A DNA stretch of 55,050 nucleotides from an uncultured Lachnospiraceae bacterium. Its GTDB lineage: Bacteria > Bacillota > Clostridia > Lachnospirales > Lachnospiraceae. Made by a program: the position numbers and the translations under genes. This document shows positions 34,955 through 43,752 of the stretch, in pieces (the first letter of the stretch is position 1; every line of letters starts with the position of its first letter). The notes beneath the pieces were generated by a model. It worked only from the letters and a program-made list of their open reading frames with translations, was not told where the DNA came from and did no database searches. The DNA is taken from positions 1 to 55,050 of the forward strand of contig CALWLM010000128.1 of the NCBI GenBank assembly GCA_944381515.1, written 5' to 3'.

Positions 34955-36839
34955 TTCTCTCTTCCTCCATTGAAATTTGTGTTTCTATCCGGGCCAGCTC
35001 TCCGACAAACCACCGATAATCTCTTCGCCGGATCAGCCCATGAATCAAAGATCTGTCCATCAAAAACTGCATCGTCACCTGGAAAAAGCGCTGCAGCTTC
35101 TTGTCCTTCTCCTTCTCAATCGACAGCAGGAAAACGATCTGTACTTCCTCGTCGCTCCAGAGAATCGGCCGCTCCAGCACCGCCACAGAGGCCCAGGTTT
35201 TGTCGCTCATGGCCTCATAGGAATGAGGCAGGGCCACCAGACCGCCGAAATCGGTTTTGGCAAGGGCCTCCCTCTTTAAAACGGATTGGTAAAACGCCTC
35301 GGGCAGCCCCTTCTTCTCGCAGAGCCGGCCGCACATCAGCCGAAGCACCTCGTCTCTGTCATCCGCTTTGAGGCAGGGCCAGAAGAGTTCTTCATCGTAG
35401 CTGGAGATAATCCCGCTTTCCGCCGTCTCCTCCAGCGCGTGACGCACCTTCCTTTTGTCGCCCTCCTCCAGAAAGAAGCGCACCTCCTGAATGGGGATCG
35501 GCACCGGAAAATCAATGGGCACCGTGGTAAAAATATAGTCAAAGCCTTCAAAACCCATGGAACGCAGCTGGTTGATATCGCAGGTTTCCACTCGGTTTAA
35601 ATACCGCCCAAATTCCTGACGGTACCGATATTTCATAAGCTCCGCGCTGCCATGGCCGGAAGCGCAGACCAGCAGAATATTTTTCTTCTCGATCTCCGCC
35701 TTCCTTCTCTCCAGCGCCAGAGCGAAAAGCAGGGCGAAATAACCGATCTCATCATCCTTCAGCTTCTTTTCAAAATGCTGTTCCACCGCGATCACCCCCT
35801 GGGCCGCCATGGCGTAGGCCAGGGAATATTTCTCCTTTATCTCCCGCAGCAGAGGATTTTTCATATTCAGATTGTGCAAAAGACGTACGCCCAGGGGAAT
35901 AATATGCAGGCTCAGAGACATCCGCAGCTCCAAATCATCGGTAAAATCGTAGCTGAAGCCCTGGCGCACCAGCTCCAGAATCCTTCCCACCAGCTCGCTG
36001 ACCTCCTGGGAAATAACCAGATTGCCGTTTTCGCCGTGCAGCGCCTGCTTGCCTGCCAGATGAATCGCCACATAGGCCACCTCCGATGGCGGAAAGGTAA
36101 GGTCGCAGATCCCTTCAATGGCTTCCACAATCTCTCTGGCCGCCGCATATTCCCTGCGCCCGTCCTGCATCCATTCCTCCTCCCCGCAGTCCACAAAGCA
36201 GTCCTCGCGGATTCGCTCTATGGCCACCTCAATGTGGAGGATCAGGTTGCGGATGGCTACGTCGGACATGGAGAGCTTGTTTTTCTCCAGGCACTTTAAC
36301 ACACAGGCCGTAATTCTGTCCTTCTGCTTATCGCCCTCGTCCTTTCCCAGGCCGCGGCCCGCTATGCACAGGCGGATATTGAATTCCTCTCCCTCTACGC
36401 AGATTCCGTAACCCGGCCTGCGTCCCAGCGCAAGATCGTAAGCCTTCAGGATTCGCTCTACTTCTTTTAATTCCCGCGAAAGCGTTTTCTTGGAAATATA
36501 GAGCTCCTCGCTGACCTCATCCAGCTTGATGTAGCGTTTCCTGCCCAGCAGCTGGCGAAGCAGGTAATTCACCCGCTCCGCGGAGGTGGCCGGCAGCCGG
36601 TCCTTCCCGGCGCAGCGCAGAAGCTCGCTCAGTTTTTCTTCATCCGTAATCGCCAGAATATATCCCATCCGGTGTCTGGACTCTACCAGGGCTCCCTGAC
36701 CCTCCAGCTCTTCATTGAGTTCCCGGATCAAAAGCCGCACCGTCTTGGTGCTCATCTGAAGTTCTCCTGCCAGCTCTTCTCCGGTGTGATATCCCGGCTC
36801 CCGCAAAAGCTCAAGGAGTCTGTAATGCTTCTCTGTCAT
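34947..36839 (-). CDS. LicR/ManR-type PRD transcriptional activator
   Basis: 630-residue DNA-binding activator. Domains: HTH 1-60, second HTH 85-145, PRD1 about 180-290, PRD2 about 300-390, EIIB-like 386-470 with C392 in LLVCASGHGSAE, and EIIA-like 490-630 with H539 in ALPHS. PRD histidines H202, H260 and H312 are present. The fourth position, where GYF.LHF is usual, reads GYFALLFAL without His. Activity should follow phosphorylation by PTS proteins. The start has AGGGAAGAGATTCG; a frame 53 codons longer is Arg/Lys-rich and unlike the family. It is first in its operon. Confidence 0.92.
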   Translation of the reverse strand: MTEKHYRLLELLREPGYHTGEELAGELQMSTKTVRLLIRELNEELEGQGALVESRHRMGYILAITDEEKLSELLRCAGKDRLPATSAERVNYLLRQLLGRKRYIKLDEVSEELYISKKTLSRELKEVERILKAYDLALGRRPGYGICVEGEEFNIRLCIAGRGLGKDEGDKQKDRITACVLKCLEKNKLSMSDVAIRNLILHIEVAIERIREDCFVDCGEEEWMQDGRREYAAAREIVEAIEGICDLTFPPSEVAYVAIHLAGKQALHGENGNLVISQEVSELVGRILELVRQGFSYDFTDDLELRMSLSLHIIPLGVRLLHNLNMKNPLLREIKEKYSLAYAMAAQGVIAVEQHFEKKLKDDEIGYFALLFALALERRKAEIEKKNILLVCASGHGSAELMKYRYRQEFGRYLNRVETCDINQLRSMGFEGFDYIFTTVPIDFPVPIPIQEVRFFLEEGDKRKVRHALEETAESGIISSYDEELFWPCLKADDRDEVLRLMCGRLCEKKGLPEAFYQSVLKREALAKTDFGGLVALPHSYEAMSDKTWASVAVLERPILWSDEEVQIVFLLSIEKEKDKKLQRFFQVTMQFLMDRSLIHGLIRRRDYRWFVGELARIETQISMEEERNG

Positions 36840-36996
36840 CGAATCTCTTCCCTGTTTTCTTCTTCTGCCTTTTTTCTTGTTGTACCTTTTCCTTTGTTGT
36901 GCCTTTATTGTATCATTTGTCCTCTCCGATCTCCATTGCCAAAATTTCCGTTTAACCTTCCGCCTTGAGGGAAAATGTTGTCCGAAATTTCCACAC

Positions 36997-37024
36997 AAAA
37001 AGCCACACCCAAAAAGGCGTGGCT
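36997..37024 (-). terminator. terminator of the GNAT gene
   Basis: On the minus strand AGCCACGCC and GGTGTGGCT arms (one G-T pair) with a TTTTTGG loop, followed by TTTTTG. Confidence 0.85.
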
Positions 37025-37037
37025 CTTATAAATAACC

Positions 37038-37050
37038 GCAAACGGTTTGC
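37038..37050. promoter_or_regulatory. 13-bp inverted repeat upstream of the LicR-type gene
   Basis: GCAAAC-G-GTTTGC is a perfect odd-length palindrome between the GNAT gene end and its terminator, about 190 bases upstream of the regulator start. It resembles a LacI-family operator core but does not fit the CcpA consensus. Role unknown. Confidence 0.35.
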
Positions 37051-37088
37051 ATATTTTCCATGAAAACCATTCATGAAAGTCTGCAAAA

Positions 37089-37643
37089 TCAAGATACCGG
37101 CCGGGCCGTCTCCTGCCATTCTTCCTTCGCCAGCCGGCACACATGCTCTACGCGGCTGTCCCCAAGGAGAGTCGGGCAGTCCTCCACCGTATGGTGATAG
37201 CGGAATCCGCATTTCTCCATGGCGCGCCGGGATTTTTCATTGCCGTCAAAGTAAGCGCACCAGAGCGCAGTACAGTTAAGTTCCTCAAAGCAGCGCTCGA
37301 TCAGGCGGCGCACGGCTTCGGGAGTCAGCCCCTGTCCCCAGTAGGGAACGCCGATCCAATAGCCGATCTCCGCCTCTCCCTCTCCCATATCACGGTTGCC
37401 TTGGGGCGCCATCATAATCCCTGCGCATCCCACCGGCCGGCCTGTGCTTTTCAGTACCATGGCGTAACTCTCCGGGGCCGACAGGACCGTCCGGATAATC
37501 TCACGGCTGTTCTCCACACTGGTATGAGGCTGCCAGCCGGCCGCAGGTCCCACCCGATCGTCTTTTGCGTAAAAATAAAGATCCTCCGCGTCCTCCTCCG
37601 ACCAGGGACGCAGGATCAGACGCTCTGTCTCCAGCTGCATCAT
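37089..37643 (-). CDS. GNAT acetyltransferase, RimJ/RimL type
   Basis: 184-residue acetyl-CoA-dependent N-acetyltransferase. It begins LETERLILRPWSEEDAEDLY, the RimJ/RimL-type N-terminus. Motif A is IGYWIGVPYWGQGLTPEAVR, in which the WGQGLTPEA stretch binds acetyl-CoA pyrophosphate. The C-terminus NEKSRRAMEKCGFRYH is also conserved. The acceptor is unknown. It has its own promoter and terminator, so it is a single-gene unit. Confidence 0.93.
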   Translation of the reverse strand: MMQLETERLILRPWSEEDAEDLYFYAKDDRVGPAAGWQPHTSVENSREIIRTVLSAPESYAMVLKSTGRPVGCAGIMMAPQGNRDMGEGEAEIGYWIGVPYWGQGLTPEAVRRLIERCFEELNCTALWCAYFDGNEKSRRAMEKCGFRYHHTVEDCPTLLGDSRVEHVCRLAKEEWQETARPVS

Positions 37644-37675
37644 TCACTCCCCCTTTGCTCTTCTCAGTTAGGGAG

Positions 37676-37704
37676 ATTATACGGTCCTTCCATAGAAAAG
37701 TCAA
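37676..37704 (-). promoter_or_regulatory. promoter of the GNAT gene
   Basis: TTGACT (37704-37699) and TATAAT (37681-37676) with 17-base spacing on the minus strand. Confidence 0.85.
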
Positions 37705-37732
37705 CCCTGCTATTCCCCTTGCGCGCACTGCC

Positions 37733-38866
37733 TCAGCCTTCCAGCTTGCTCACAAAATCGGTCATAACCTCCGATACCCTGATCTGCTGGGGACATACCG
37801 CCTCGCAGCTGCGGCAGCCGATGCAGGCGTTCGGACGCTTGTCCTCCGGAACCGCCGACAGAGCCATCGGAGCGATGAAACCTCCCTGGGTAAAGCTGTG
37901 CTCATTGTACAGAGCTAACAGGGACGGGATATCCAAACCCTGCGGGCAGTGGGATACGCAGTAATGGCAGGCCGTGCAGGGTACCGTCGCTTGCTTCGTC
38001 ATTCCATCGGCGATGGACAGAAGCGTATCCATCTCTTCTTTATTCAGCGGCCTGTCCTCCTCGAAGGTGCGGATGTTTTCCTGCATCTGCTCCATATTGG
38101 ACATGCCGGAGAGCACCATTTTCACCTCCGGAATGGTCTGCAGAAAACGGAAGGACCAGGCCACCGTCTTTTCATCGGGGCGAAGGGCATGAAGTCTCTC
38201 CTCATCCGCCGCAGCCAGGGAGACCAGGCGTCCGCCGCGCACCGGTTCCATCACCCATACCGGAATACCGTACTGCTTTAAGAGCTCCACCTTGCCCTTG
38301 GCGTCCTGGAAGGTCCAATCCAGGTAATTCAGCTGAATCTGGCAGAATTCCATATCCTTGCCGTAAGCTTCCAGGAAACGCTTCATCACATCCACGCTGC
38401 CATGGGCCGAAAAACCAAGATGACGAATCCTTCCCGCCTTCTTCTGCTCCATCAGATAAGAGTGGATGCCATAGCTCTCATCCAGATAAGCGTCGATGTT
38501 CATCTCGCATACATTGTGGAATAAATAGAAATCAAAATATTCCACCTGACATTTCTCCAGCTGCTTTTCAAAGATCTCCTTCACCTTGCCCATATTGGAC
38601 AGGTCGTAGCCGGGAAACTTCGTCGCAAGGTAAAATTTCTCCCGAGGGTAGCGGGCCAGGGCCTTTCCCATTACCAGCTCCGAATTGCCGCCGTGATAAC
38701 CCCAGGCCGTATCGTAATAGTTGATCCCGTGAGCCATGGCATAATCCACCATCTCAAAGGCTTTCTGCTCGTCGATCTTTCCGTCGTCGCCCTCCACCAC
38801 CGGCAGACGCATGGCTCCCATGCCCAGCCCGGACAGCTTCAGATTCTGGAATTCTCTGTAGATCAT
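37733..38866 (-). CDS. aldo/keto reductase with C-terminal ferredoxin domain
   Basis: 377-residue oxidoreductase. The TIM-barrel AKR part has the tetrad D52, Y57, K83 and H117 (YYDTAWGYHG, ATKFP, YLFHN). The C-terminus adds two 4Fe-4S motifs: C297, C300, C303, C307 and C348, C351, C354, C358 (CTACHYCVSHCP and CIGCRSCEAVCP). Such fusions are common in anaerobes and may couple aldehyde or ketone reduction to ferredoxin; the substrate is unknown. Start preceded by ACAGGAGGAAGAAAGT. Expression probably depends on a MerR-type regulator acting at 38912-38942. Confidence 0.94.
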   Translation of the reverse strand: MIYREFQNLKLSGLGMGAMRLPVVEGDDGKIDEQKAFEMVDYAMAHGINYYDTAWGYHGGNSELVMGKALARYPREKFYLATKFPGYDLSNMGKVKEIFEKQLEKCQVEYFDFYLFHNVCEMNIDAYLDESYGIHSYLMEQKKAGRIRHLGFSAHGSVDVMKRFLEAYGKDMEFCQIQLNYLDWTFQDAKGKVELLKQYGIPVWVMEPVRGGRLVSLAAADEERLHALRPDEKTVAWSFRFLQTIPEVKMVLSGMSNMEQMQENIRTFEEDRPLNKEEMDTLLSIADGMTKQATVPCTACHYCVSHCPQGLDIPSLLALYNEHSFTQGGFIAPMALSAVPEDKRPNACIGCRSCEAVCPQQIRVSEVMTDFVSKLEG

Positions 38867-38911
38867 ACTTTCTTCCTCCTGTCAATCTGTTTGGTTTTCG
38901 AATCATTTCTG

Positions 38912-38942
38912 ATTATACCAATTAGAGCTGACTCCAAGTCAA
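38912..38942 (-). promoter_or_regulatory. MerR-type promoter of the aldo/keto reductase
   Basis: TTGACT (38942-38937) and TATAAT (38917-38912) are separated by 19 bases, too long for normal use. The spacer contains the near-palindrome TTGGAG-TCAG-CTCTAA. An overlong spacer filled by a dyad is the hallmark of promoters activated by MerR-family proteins such as AdhR/NmlR. No MerR gene is in the window. Confidence 0.75.
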
Positions 38943-38966
38943 GCCCCCTGCCTCTTATCTCTGCCT

Positions 38967-41900
38967 CTACCGTCCGGCCCTGGCGAAATAATCCGACAGC
39001 ACCTGACGGATATGGTAATACCGCCTGGCATAGGAATTGTCAATCCGAATCAGCTCCATTGCGTGATCCCGGCAGATTTTCTCCTTTTTCCGATCCCGGC
39101 GGCGCACCGCCTCGTCCTCCAGATGTTCTCTGCCGTCCAGCTCGATGACTAAAATCGGCAGCTCCCTGCCATCGTAATCCCTCTGATACACCACAAAATC
39201 AAACTGACCGGTATAAAACAAATCCGAATAGGGCGTATTATCCTGAAATACCTGTTTGACCGGCACCTCCCGCTTTACGCTGCACCGGCCCGCCCCGTTT
39301 AAGATATTGTCCAGGGCCGTGCTCAGACTCTCCAGAAATGCCTCTTCCGTTCTGGTGCTGTAGGGCTTGACTCCCAGCGCGCGGGAATGGGTCTGGCGGG
39401 GCGTCACCTGGGTCTGTCCGTTTTCCTTCACATACTGCACCAGCTCGTAGAGATCGTCGCCGTCCCCTGGCCCGCCGCTTTCTTCCCCTTCGCCGTCTGT
39501 TTTCAGCCCGGCCTGCGCCGCCGCATGAAGCCGCTCGATATTGCGGGAGCTGCCCACCATCACCAGCTGCTGCCTGGCCCGGGAGGTGGCTACGTTGATC
39601 AGCTCCTTATTATTCTTCAGCCAGTCATAGGTCCCCGGACCGGTCCGGTCGGTCAGAGCCAGAGAAAAAAGGATCACATCCTTTTCATCTCCCTGAAAGG
39701 CATGGACGGTGCCGCAGGAAGCATTGTTCACCCCTCGCGCCTTCAATTCCTGCTGGATACAGTCCTTCTGATTCACGAACGGCGTAATGATTCCGATCTT
39801 TTTGTCCGGGTTGCGGGCCGCATACTCCGCCGCCCAGGCCGCCTCCTCCGGAGCGCAGTTTTTCATCTCGCTGCCGGCGCTTTTGACCTCCACATAGACC
39901 AGAGGGTGAGCCGACTGGACGGTGCTGTCCACCTTGAGCTTGCTGTTATAATACTTTTTGTTGTTAAACCCGATAATCCGGCGATGACACCGGTAGTGGT
40001 GAGCCAAAAGCGTCTCCTCGCTGACCGAATCACTGGCCAGATAGGTTTTGTAAATAGAATTCTGTCTGTAGTCGTATTCCTCGGACACATGATAGCGCCC
40101 GCGCAGGATCTCATTGGTTCGGGGGTCCAGCTGAATAACCGGCCGCAGCTGCTGAGGATCTCCCACTAGCATCAGACTCTTTCCCCGCAGCACCGGAATC
40201 AGAGACATGGCCACGTTGCACTGACTGGCCTCGTCGATAATCGTCATATCAAAGTGCGGCTGGGGCTCTGCCAGCTTGTGGGCCCCAATGCAGGTAGTCA
40301 GCACCACTGGAAATATCTTCAGGAAATTTTTCAGATTTTCCGTCTCCGACAAATATTTTTCAAAACGGTCCACCCGATTTTCCGTTTCGGAAAAAATCAG
40401 ATCCTTCAGGACTGCGTTTTCAGGCCGGTCCAGTCTCTGGATATGGCGGGCCGACTCATAATAAAAATAGCTGAACAGATATTTCTGGTCGTCCGGCAGC
40501 AGCCTTAAGGCCTCCTCGGTAGAAAACTCGCCCAGCTGCCTGCGCCTCTTCTCCAGCCGCACCCGCTGGCGGTCATGGATATCTGCATACAGATTAAAAT
40601 GGCGGCTCTGCGTCTGCTCCAGCTTGTCCATGGCATCGGACCTCTCCTGCAAATCCATCGCTTCCTCGTAGCGCTTGAGAAGAGAGGTCAGCTCTCTGAG
40701 CTTGCCCTCCTCCAGTTTTTTGTTCCGGTCCAGGCTGTCTTCCAGCACCCGGATTTTGCCGGCCTCCAGATAGAGCTCCTTCATCCGTTCCAGAGCTTCC
40801 TCTTCCTTCTCCCGGTTGCCCAGACGCACCGCCGGAAACGGAATATGCCCCCGGAAGCACTCCAGACGGGCAAGCTCCTCATAGACGCCGTCCACCGGAT
40901 GATTGTTGTAGGAGGACACCAGGACGGTCCTCCCATTAAAGAAAGCCGTCGTAACTGTGTTGATAATGGTACTGGTCTTGCCGGTACCCGGAGGCCCCTG
41001 AACATAGGCCAGCGGATACTTCATTCCATTATAAATAGCCAGAAGCTGATCCAGATTTACCCGGCGGTTTAACAGGGCGAAGGGATAGTCCTTACGCCGC
41101 ACCGGCTTCTCTGTCAGCTCGCCGAAGAAGGCCCGCACCGGATAGGGGATGTCCTTCTCTCCATTGGCATAAAGACGGGTAACCGCTCCGTACTCTTCGT
41201 CCAGATCCACCTGCATGTCCCGGCCCACCGCCAGGACATAGGGCAGGTCGTTGACATACATGCTGTGGGGCCTGCGGGCGGCAATGCAATCCTTGATCCT
41301 CTCGATATTTTTCTCAAAATGCTCCAGCAGCCGGTAATCCTCCGCATCCAGAAAGCTGCGGATACTCTGTTTTCTCTCCGCCAGCTGATATTCATAGCAG
41401 ACCGTAGCCTCTCTGGCCGGACGCAGCACGCTTCTTCGCACGTCAAAAAGAAGCCTGCGGTAAGCCAGGACATACAATCCCCGGGAGGTATTTACACTGA
41501 GAAGATTAAGCCCCAGCTCCACCTGCTTCATCTGCTTCATCTCGCCGGTCTTTTTGTCCCGACCAAACTCTTCTACCAGAGCGGCAAACTGCTCTACGGA
41601 CAGATGGTATTCCCCTTCCCGCTGAAGACTCTCTCCCAGTGCCACATCGTCCAGCTTTCGCAGGAGAGAATATTCTGTATAGTAGGGCGTCGTATCCATG
41701 CGGCTGCACTGGGCCAGATAGTCGAGTATTTTCAGATTGGCCACATTTCCGAATATGTCTCTGTATTTCTCTGGGTAACGGCAGATATCTCCGATCAGCT
41801 CCTGATTCCGCTCTTCATAGGTTCCTTCGATCACCCGCGCCGACAGAATAGATGAAATATAAATTCGATTAAGCCGCATCATCTCAAAGGTGCCCAGATG

Positions 41901-42053
41901 GAGTCCGCGCACCTTAAGCGTCCCCTCTGCCGGGTCCAGATCCAGAATGCTGATCCAGTAGCGGGTGACCTGTTTTTCCCGATTTCGGTATTCGATCTGG
42001 AGCCATTTCCCCTCATGGATGGCCCGGAATATCTCTCTCCCTGTCTTTTCCAT
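38967..42053 (-). CDS. WYL-like / SF1 helicase / PD-(D/E)XK-like nuclease fusion
   Basis: 1028-residue protein. Residues about 8-80 resemble a WYL domain (EGKWLQIEYRNREKQVTRYW ... RLNRIYISSIL). The SF1 (UPF1-like) helicase has Walker A GPPGTGKTS (353-361), Walker B IIDEAS (605-610), GDPQQLRPV (631-639), HHYRCH (685-690), FQGDEKDV (786-793) and TSRARQQL (823-830). An insert of about 180 residues between Walker A and B is coiled-coil-like. Residues about 895-1028 resemble DUF2726/Vsr-like nucleases, with D952, E971, LDGREH and D987..K. This architecture suggests phage defence or RNA/DNA repair, by inference. It has its own promoter in the end of the upstream ABC gene. Confidence 0.85.
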   Translation of the reverse strand: MEKTGREIFRAIHEGKWLQIEYRNREKQVTRYWISILDLDPAEGTLKVRGLHLGTFEMMRLNRIYISSILSARVIEGTYEERNQELIGDICRYPEKYRDIFGNVANLKILDYLAQCSRMDTTPYYTEYSLLRKLDDVALGESLQREGEYHLSVEQFAALVEEFGRDKKTGEMKQMKQVELGLNLLSVNTSRGLYVLAYRRLLFDVRRSVLRPAREATVCYEYQLAERKQSIRSFLDAEDYRLLEHFEKNIERIKDCIAARRPHSMYVNDLPYVLAVGRDMQVDLDEEYGAVTRLYANGEKDIPYPVRAFFGELTEKPVRRKDYPFALLNRRVNLDQLLAIYNGMKYPLAYVQGPPGTGKTSTIINTVTTAFFNGRTVLVSSYNNHPVDGVYEELARLECFRGHIPFPAVRLGNREKEEEALERMKELYLEAGKIRVLEDSLDRNKKLEEGKLRELTSLLKRYEEAMDLQERSDAMDKLEQTQSRHFNLYADIHDRQRVRLEKRRRQLGEFSTEEALRLLPDDQKYLFSYFYYESARHIQRLDRPENAVLKDLIFSETENRVDRFEKYLSETENLKNFLKIFPVVLTTCIGAHKLAEPQPHFDMTIIDEASQCNVAMSLIPVLRGKSLMLVGDPQQLRPVIQLDPRTNEILRGRYHVSEEYDYRQNSIYKTYLASDSVSEETLLAHHYRCHRRIIGFNNKKYYNSKLKVDSTVQSAHPLVYVEVKSAGSEMKNCAPEEAAWAAEYAARNPDKKIGIITPFVNQKDCIQQELKARGVNNASCGTVHAFQGDEKDVILFSLALTDRTGPGTYDWLKNNKELINVATSRARQQLVMVGSSRNIERLHAAAQAGLKTDGEGEESGGPGDGDDLYELVQYVKENGQTQVTPRQTHSRALGVKPYSTRTEEAFLESLSTALDNILNGAGRCSVKREVPVKQVFQDNTPYSDLFYTGQFDFVVYQRDYDGRELPILVIELDGREHLEDEAVRRRDRKKEKICRDHAMELIRIDNSYARRYYHIRQVLSDYFARAGR

Positions 42054-42091
42054 CGCCCTGCCTCTAATGCTGATGCACTGTTATCAGGGCT

Positions 42092-42120
42092 ATTATATCT
42101 TTTTTTCCTGAGAATGACAA
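42092..42120 (-). promoter_or_regulatory. promoter of the helicase-nuclease gene
   Basis: TTGTCA (42120-42115) and TATAAT (42097-42092) with 17-base spacing on the minus strand, overlapping the stop of the upstream ABC gene. The helicase is therefore probably transcribed on its own. Confidence 0.75.
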
Positions 42121-43748
42121 GACAGCCAGCCGGAAGGAGTCCCGTCATAGACCAGTTGCCCCTCCCGCAGAACCAGCACCCGGTCAAAAAGCTCCAGATG
42201 CTCCATCTCATGGGTAACCACCAGGCAGGTATCCGCGCTGCCTAAGATCTGCTCCATGGCCCTTCGCCCCAGGGACTGCTGCAGTCTCGCCGTAGGTTCA
42301 TCGGCAATGAGCCAGGCCGCCCCATGGGACAGCCCCCGCAGGATGTTCACCCTCTGCTTCTCCCCGTCGGAGAAATGCAGCACATCCTCGTCTTCCTTCT
42401 TGCCAGGCAGCAGACTCTGCTGTAAGGCTGACAGCTCCCCGTTTCCTTCCTCTTCCTCATCCTGGTTCATGCGGATATTCCGATCTGCCGGACCTGCAAA
42501 GAGCATCGCCTGGTTGGGAATCCAGGAAAAGAAGGAGCGGCGCTGCCCATAAGTCAGGCCGGACAATGGCTGTCCGCCGTAAGAAATTCCTCCCTCCTCC
42601 GGCGTGATAAACCCCAGCAGACAGCGAAGCAGTGTGGTTTTGCCGCTGCCATTTTCCCCGATTAACGCCACCTTTTCACCTTGGTGCAGGCTAAAACAGA
42701 TATTTTTCAGGATTGGGCGGCCGCCGACCTTAAAGCTCAGACCTTCCACCCGAATCGTTTCGCACGCTTCTTTCTCCCTGCTCACCTCGGACTGATACCA
42801 CTCCTCCAGCCGGTCGATGGCCACCCTGGAACGGGCCGCCTGCTGATAGGGATAGATCTGCCGGCTGATAACCTCCCGAATCCGATCATAGGAATTGACT
42901 GCGGTCGCCACCTCATCATAACCTATCCGCCCAGATACATAATCCGGATAGCTCATCCGTCCCAGGCTTCCCTTGAGCATCACAGCTATGCTCTCCTGCA
43001 TGGAGCGGATGAAACACAGCCCTCTCTCCTGGCGCCACAGCGCCTGCCAGAACCTGATCCGGGCCTGATCATACTGCCCGTACTCCCGCCGCGCCGCATC
43101 CCGTCCAAAGCAGCGCAGATAGATCCCCTGGACGGCGCGGGCCGCCGTTTTTTCACAGTCAGCCAGACTATCCTGCCGGTCCTTTTCCGTCCCGCGCAGA
43201 ATTCTTCGGGTGAGTAAGAGCCCCGCCCCTGTCACCAGGACAGTGGCAATCAAAAGAAGGAGGATATAGAAAGAATTTCCCAGACTGTAGATACACAAAA
43301 AGCCAAGCACCGCTATCCCCGACAGGATAGTGCTGTAGTTTAAGAAATACAAAGCCAGGGCTCGTGCTCCCTGCTGCGCGGTATTTAGCAGCTCCTCTCC
43401 CGCTTTCTCCCCAATGGCCGTCCCCCCTTTCAGCAGGTGGAGGCGTTTCATGGCCCTTCTCTCCATCAGCGTAATAATCCGAAAAATATTCATATCCACA
43501 TAGACATTGCTGATATAGCACAAAAACAGGTAAAAAGCCCCTCCGGCTCCGCAAATCAGCGCCGTCGTCAGCAGTCTCTCCACGCTCCCCGTATCCAGAG
43601 CGCGAAACACGGCATAGATAATCACCGTGTAGATCAGGTACTCGAAGCAGGTCATGACAAAAAACAGAACGGCTGCAAACATACTGAATCTTCTGCACTC
43701 ATCGGCTCCTTCCCGAAACAGATGCATCGCCTTTTTCCATGTTCTCAT
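42093..43748 (-). CDS. ABC exporter half-transporter (second subunit)
   Basis: 551-residue protein with an N-terminal membrane domain of about six spans (residues 20-300) and a C-terminal ATPase. Walker A is GENGSGKTT (364-372), the signature is the variant FSDGE (459-463), Walker B is LIADEPTA (480-487) and the H-loop is H513. The start follows AGGAGGGCTGACCAT, which overlaps the upstream gene's stop; the gap is 4 bases. A longer frame of 48 codons is rejected because it runs into the upstream gene. With the preceding gene it should form a heterodimeric exporter of unknown substrate. Confidence 0.92.
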   Translation of the reverse strand: MRTWKKAMHLFREGADECRRFSMFAAVLFFVMTCFEYLIYTVIIYAVFRALDTGSVERLLTTALICGAGGAFYLFLCYISNVYVDMNIFRIITLMERRAMKRLHLLKGGTAIGEKAGEELLNTAQQGARALALYFLNYSTILSGIAVLGFLCIYSLGNSFYILLLLIATVLVTGAGLLLTRRILRGTEKDRQDSLADCEKTAARAVQGIYLRCFGRDAARREYGQYDQARIRFWQALWRQERGLCFIRSMQESIAVMLKGSLGRMSYPDYVSGRIGYDEVATAVNSYDRIREVISRQIYPYQQAARSRVAIDRLEEWYQSEVSREKEACETIRVEGLSFKVGGRPILKNICFSLHQGEKVALIGENGSGKTTLLRCLLGFITPEEGGISYGGQPLSGLTYGQRRSFFSWIPNQAMLFAGPADRNIRMNQDEEEEGNGELSALQQSLLPGKKEDEDVLHFSDGEKQRVNILRGLSHGAAWLIADEPTARLQQSLGRRAMEQILGSADTCLVVTHEMEHLELFDRVLVLREGQLVYDGTPSGWLSCHSQEKKI

Positions 43749-43752
43749 ATGG

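Noticed and set aside
37038-37050. CcpA (cre) site for the LicR-type operon
   Set aside because: It lacks the TG...CA flanks in both orientations at the correct distance from the CG core, so it is listed only as an inverted repeat.
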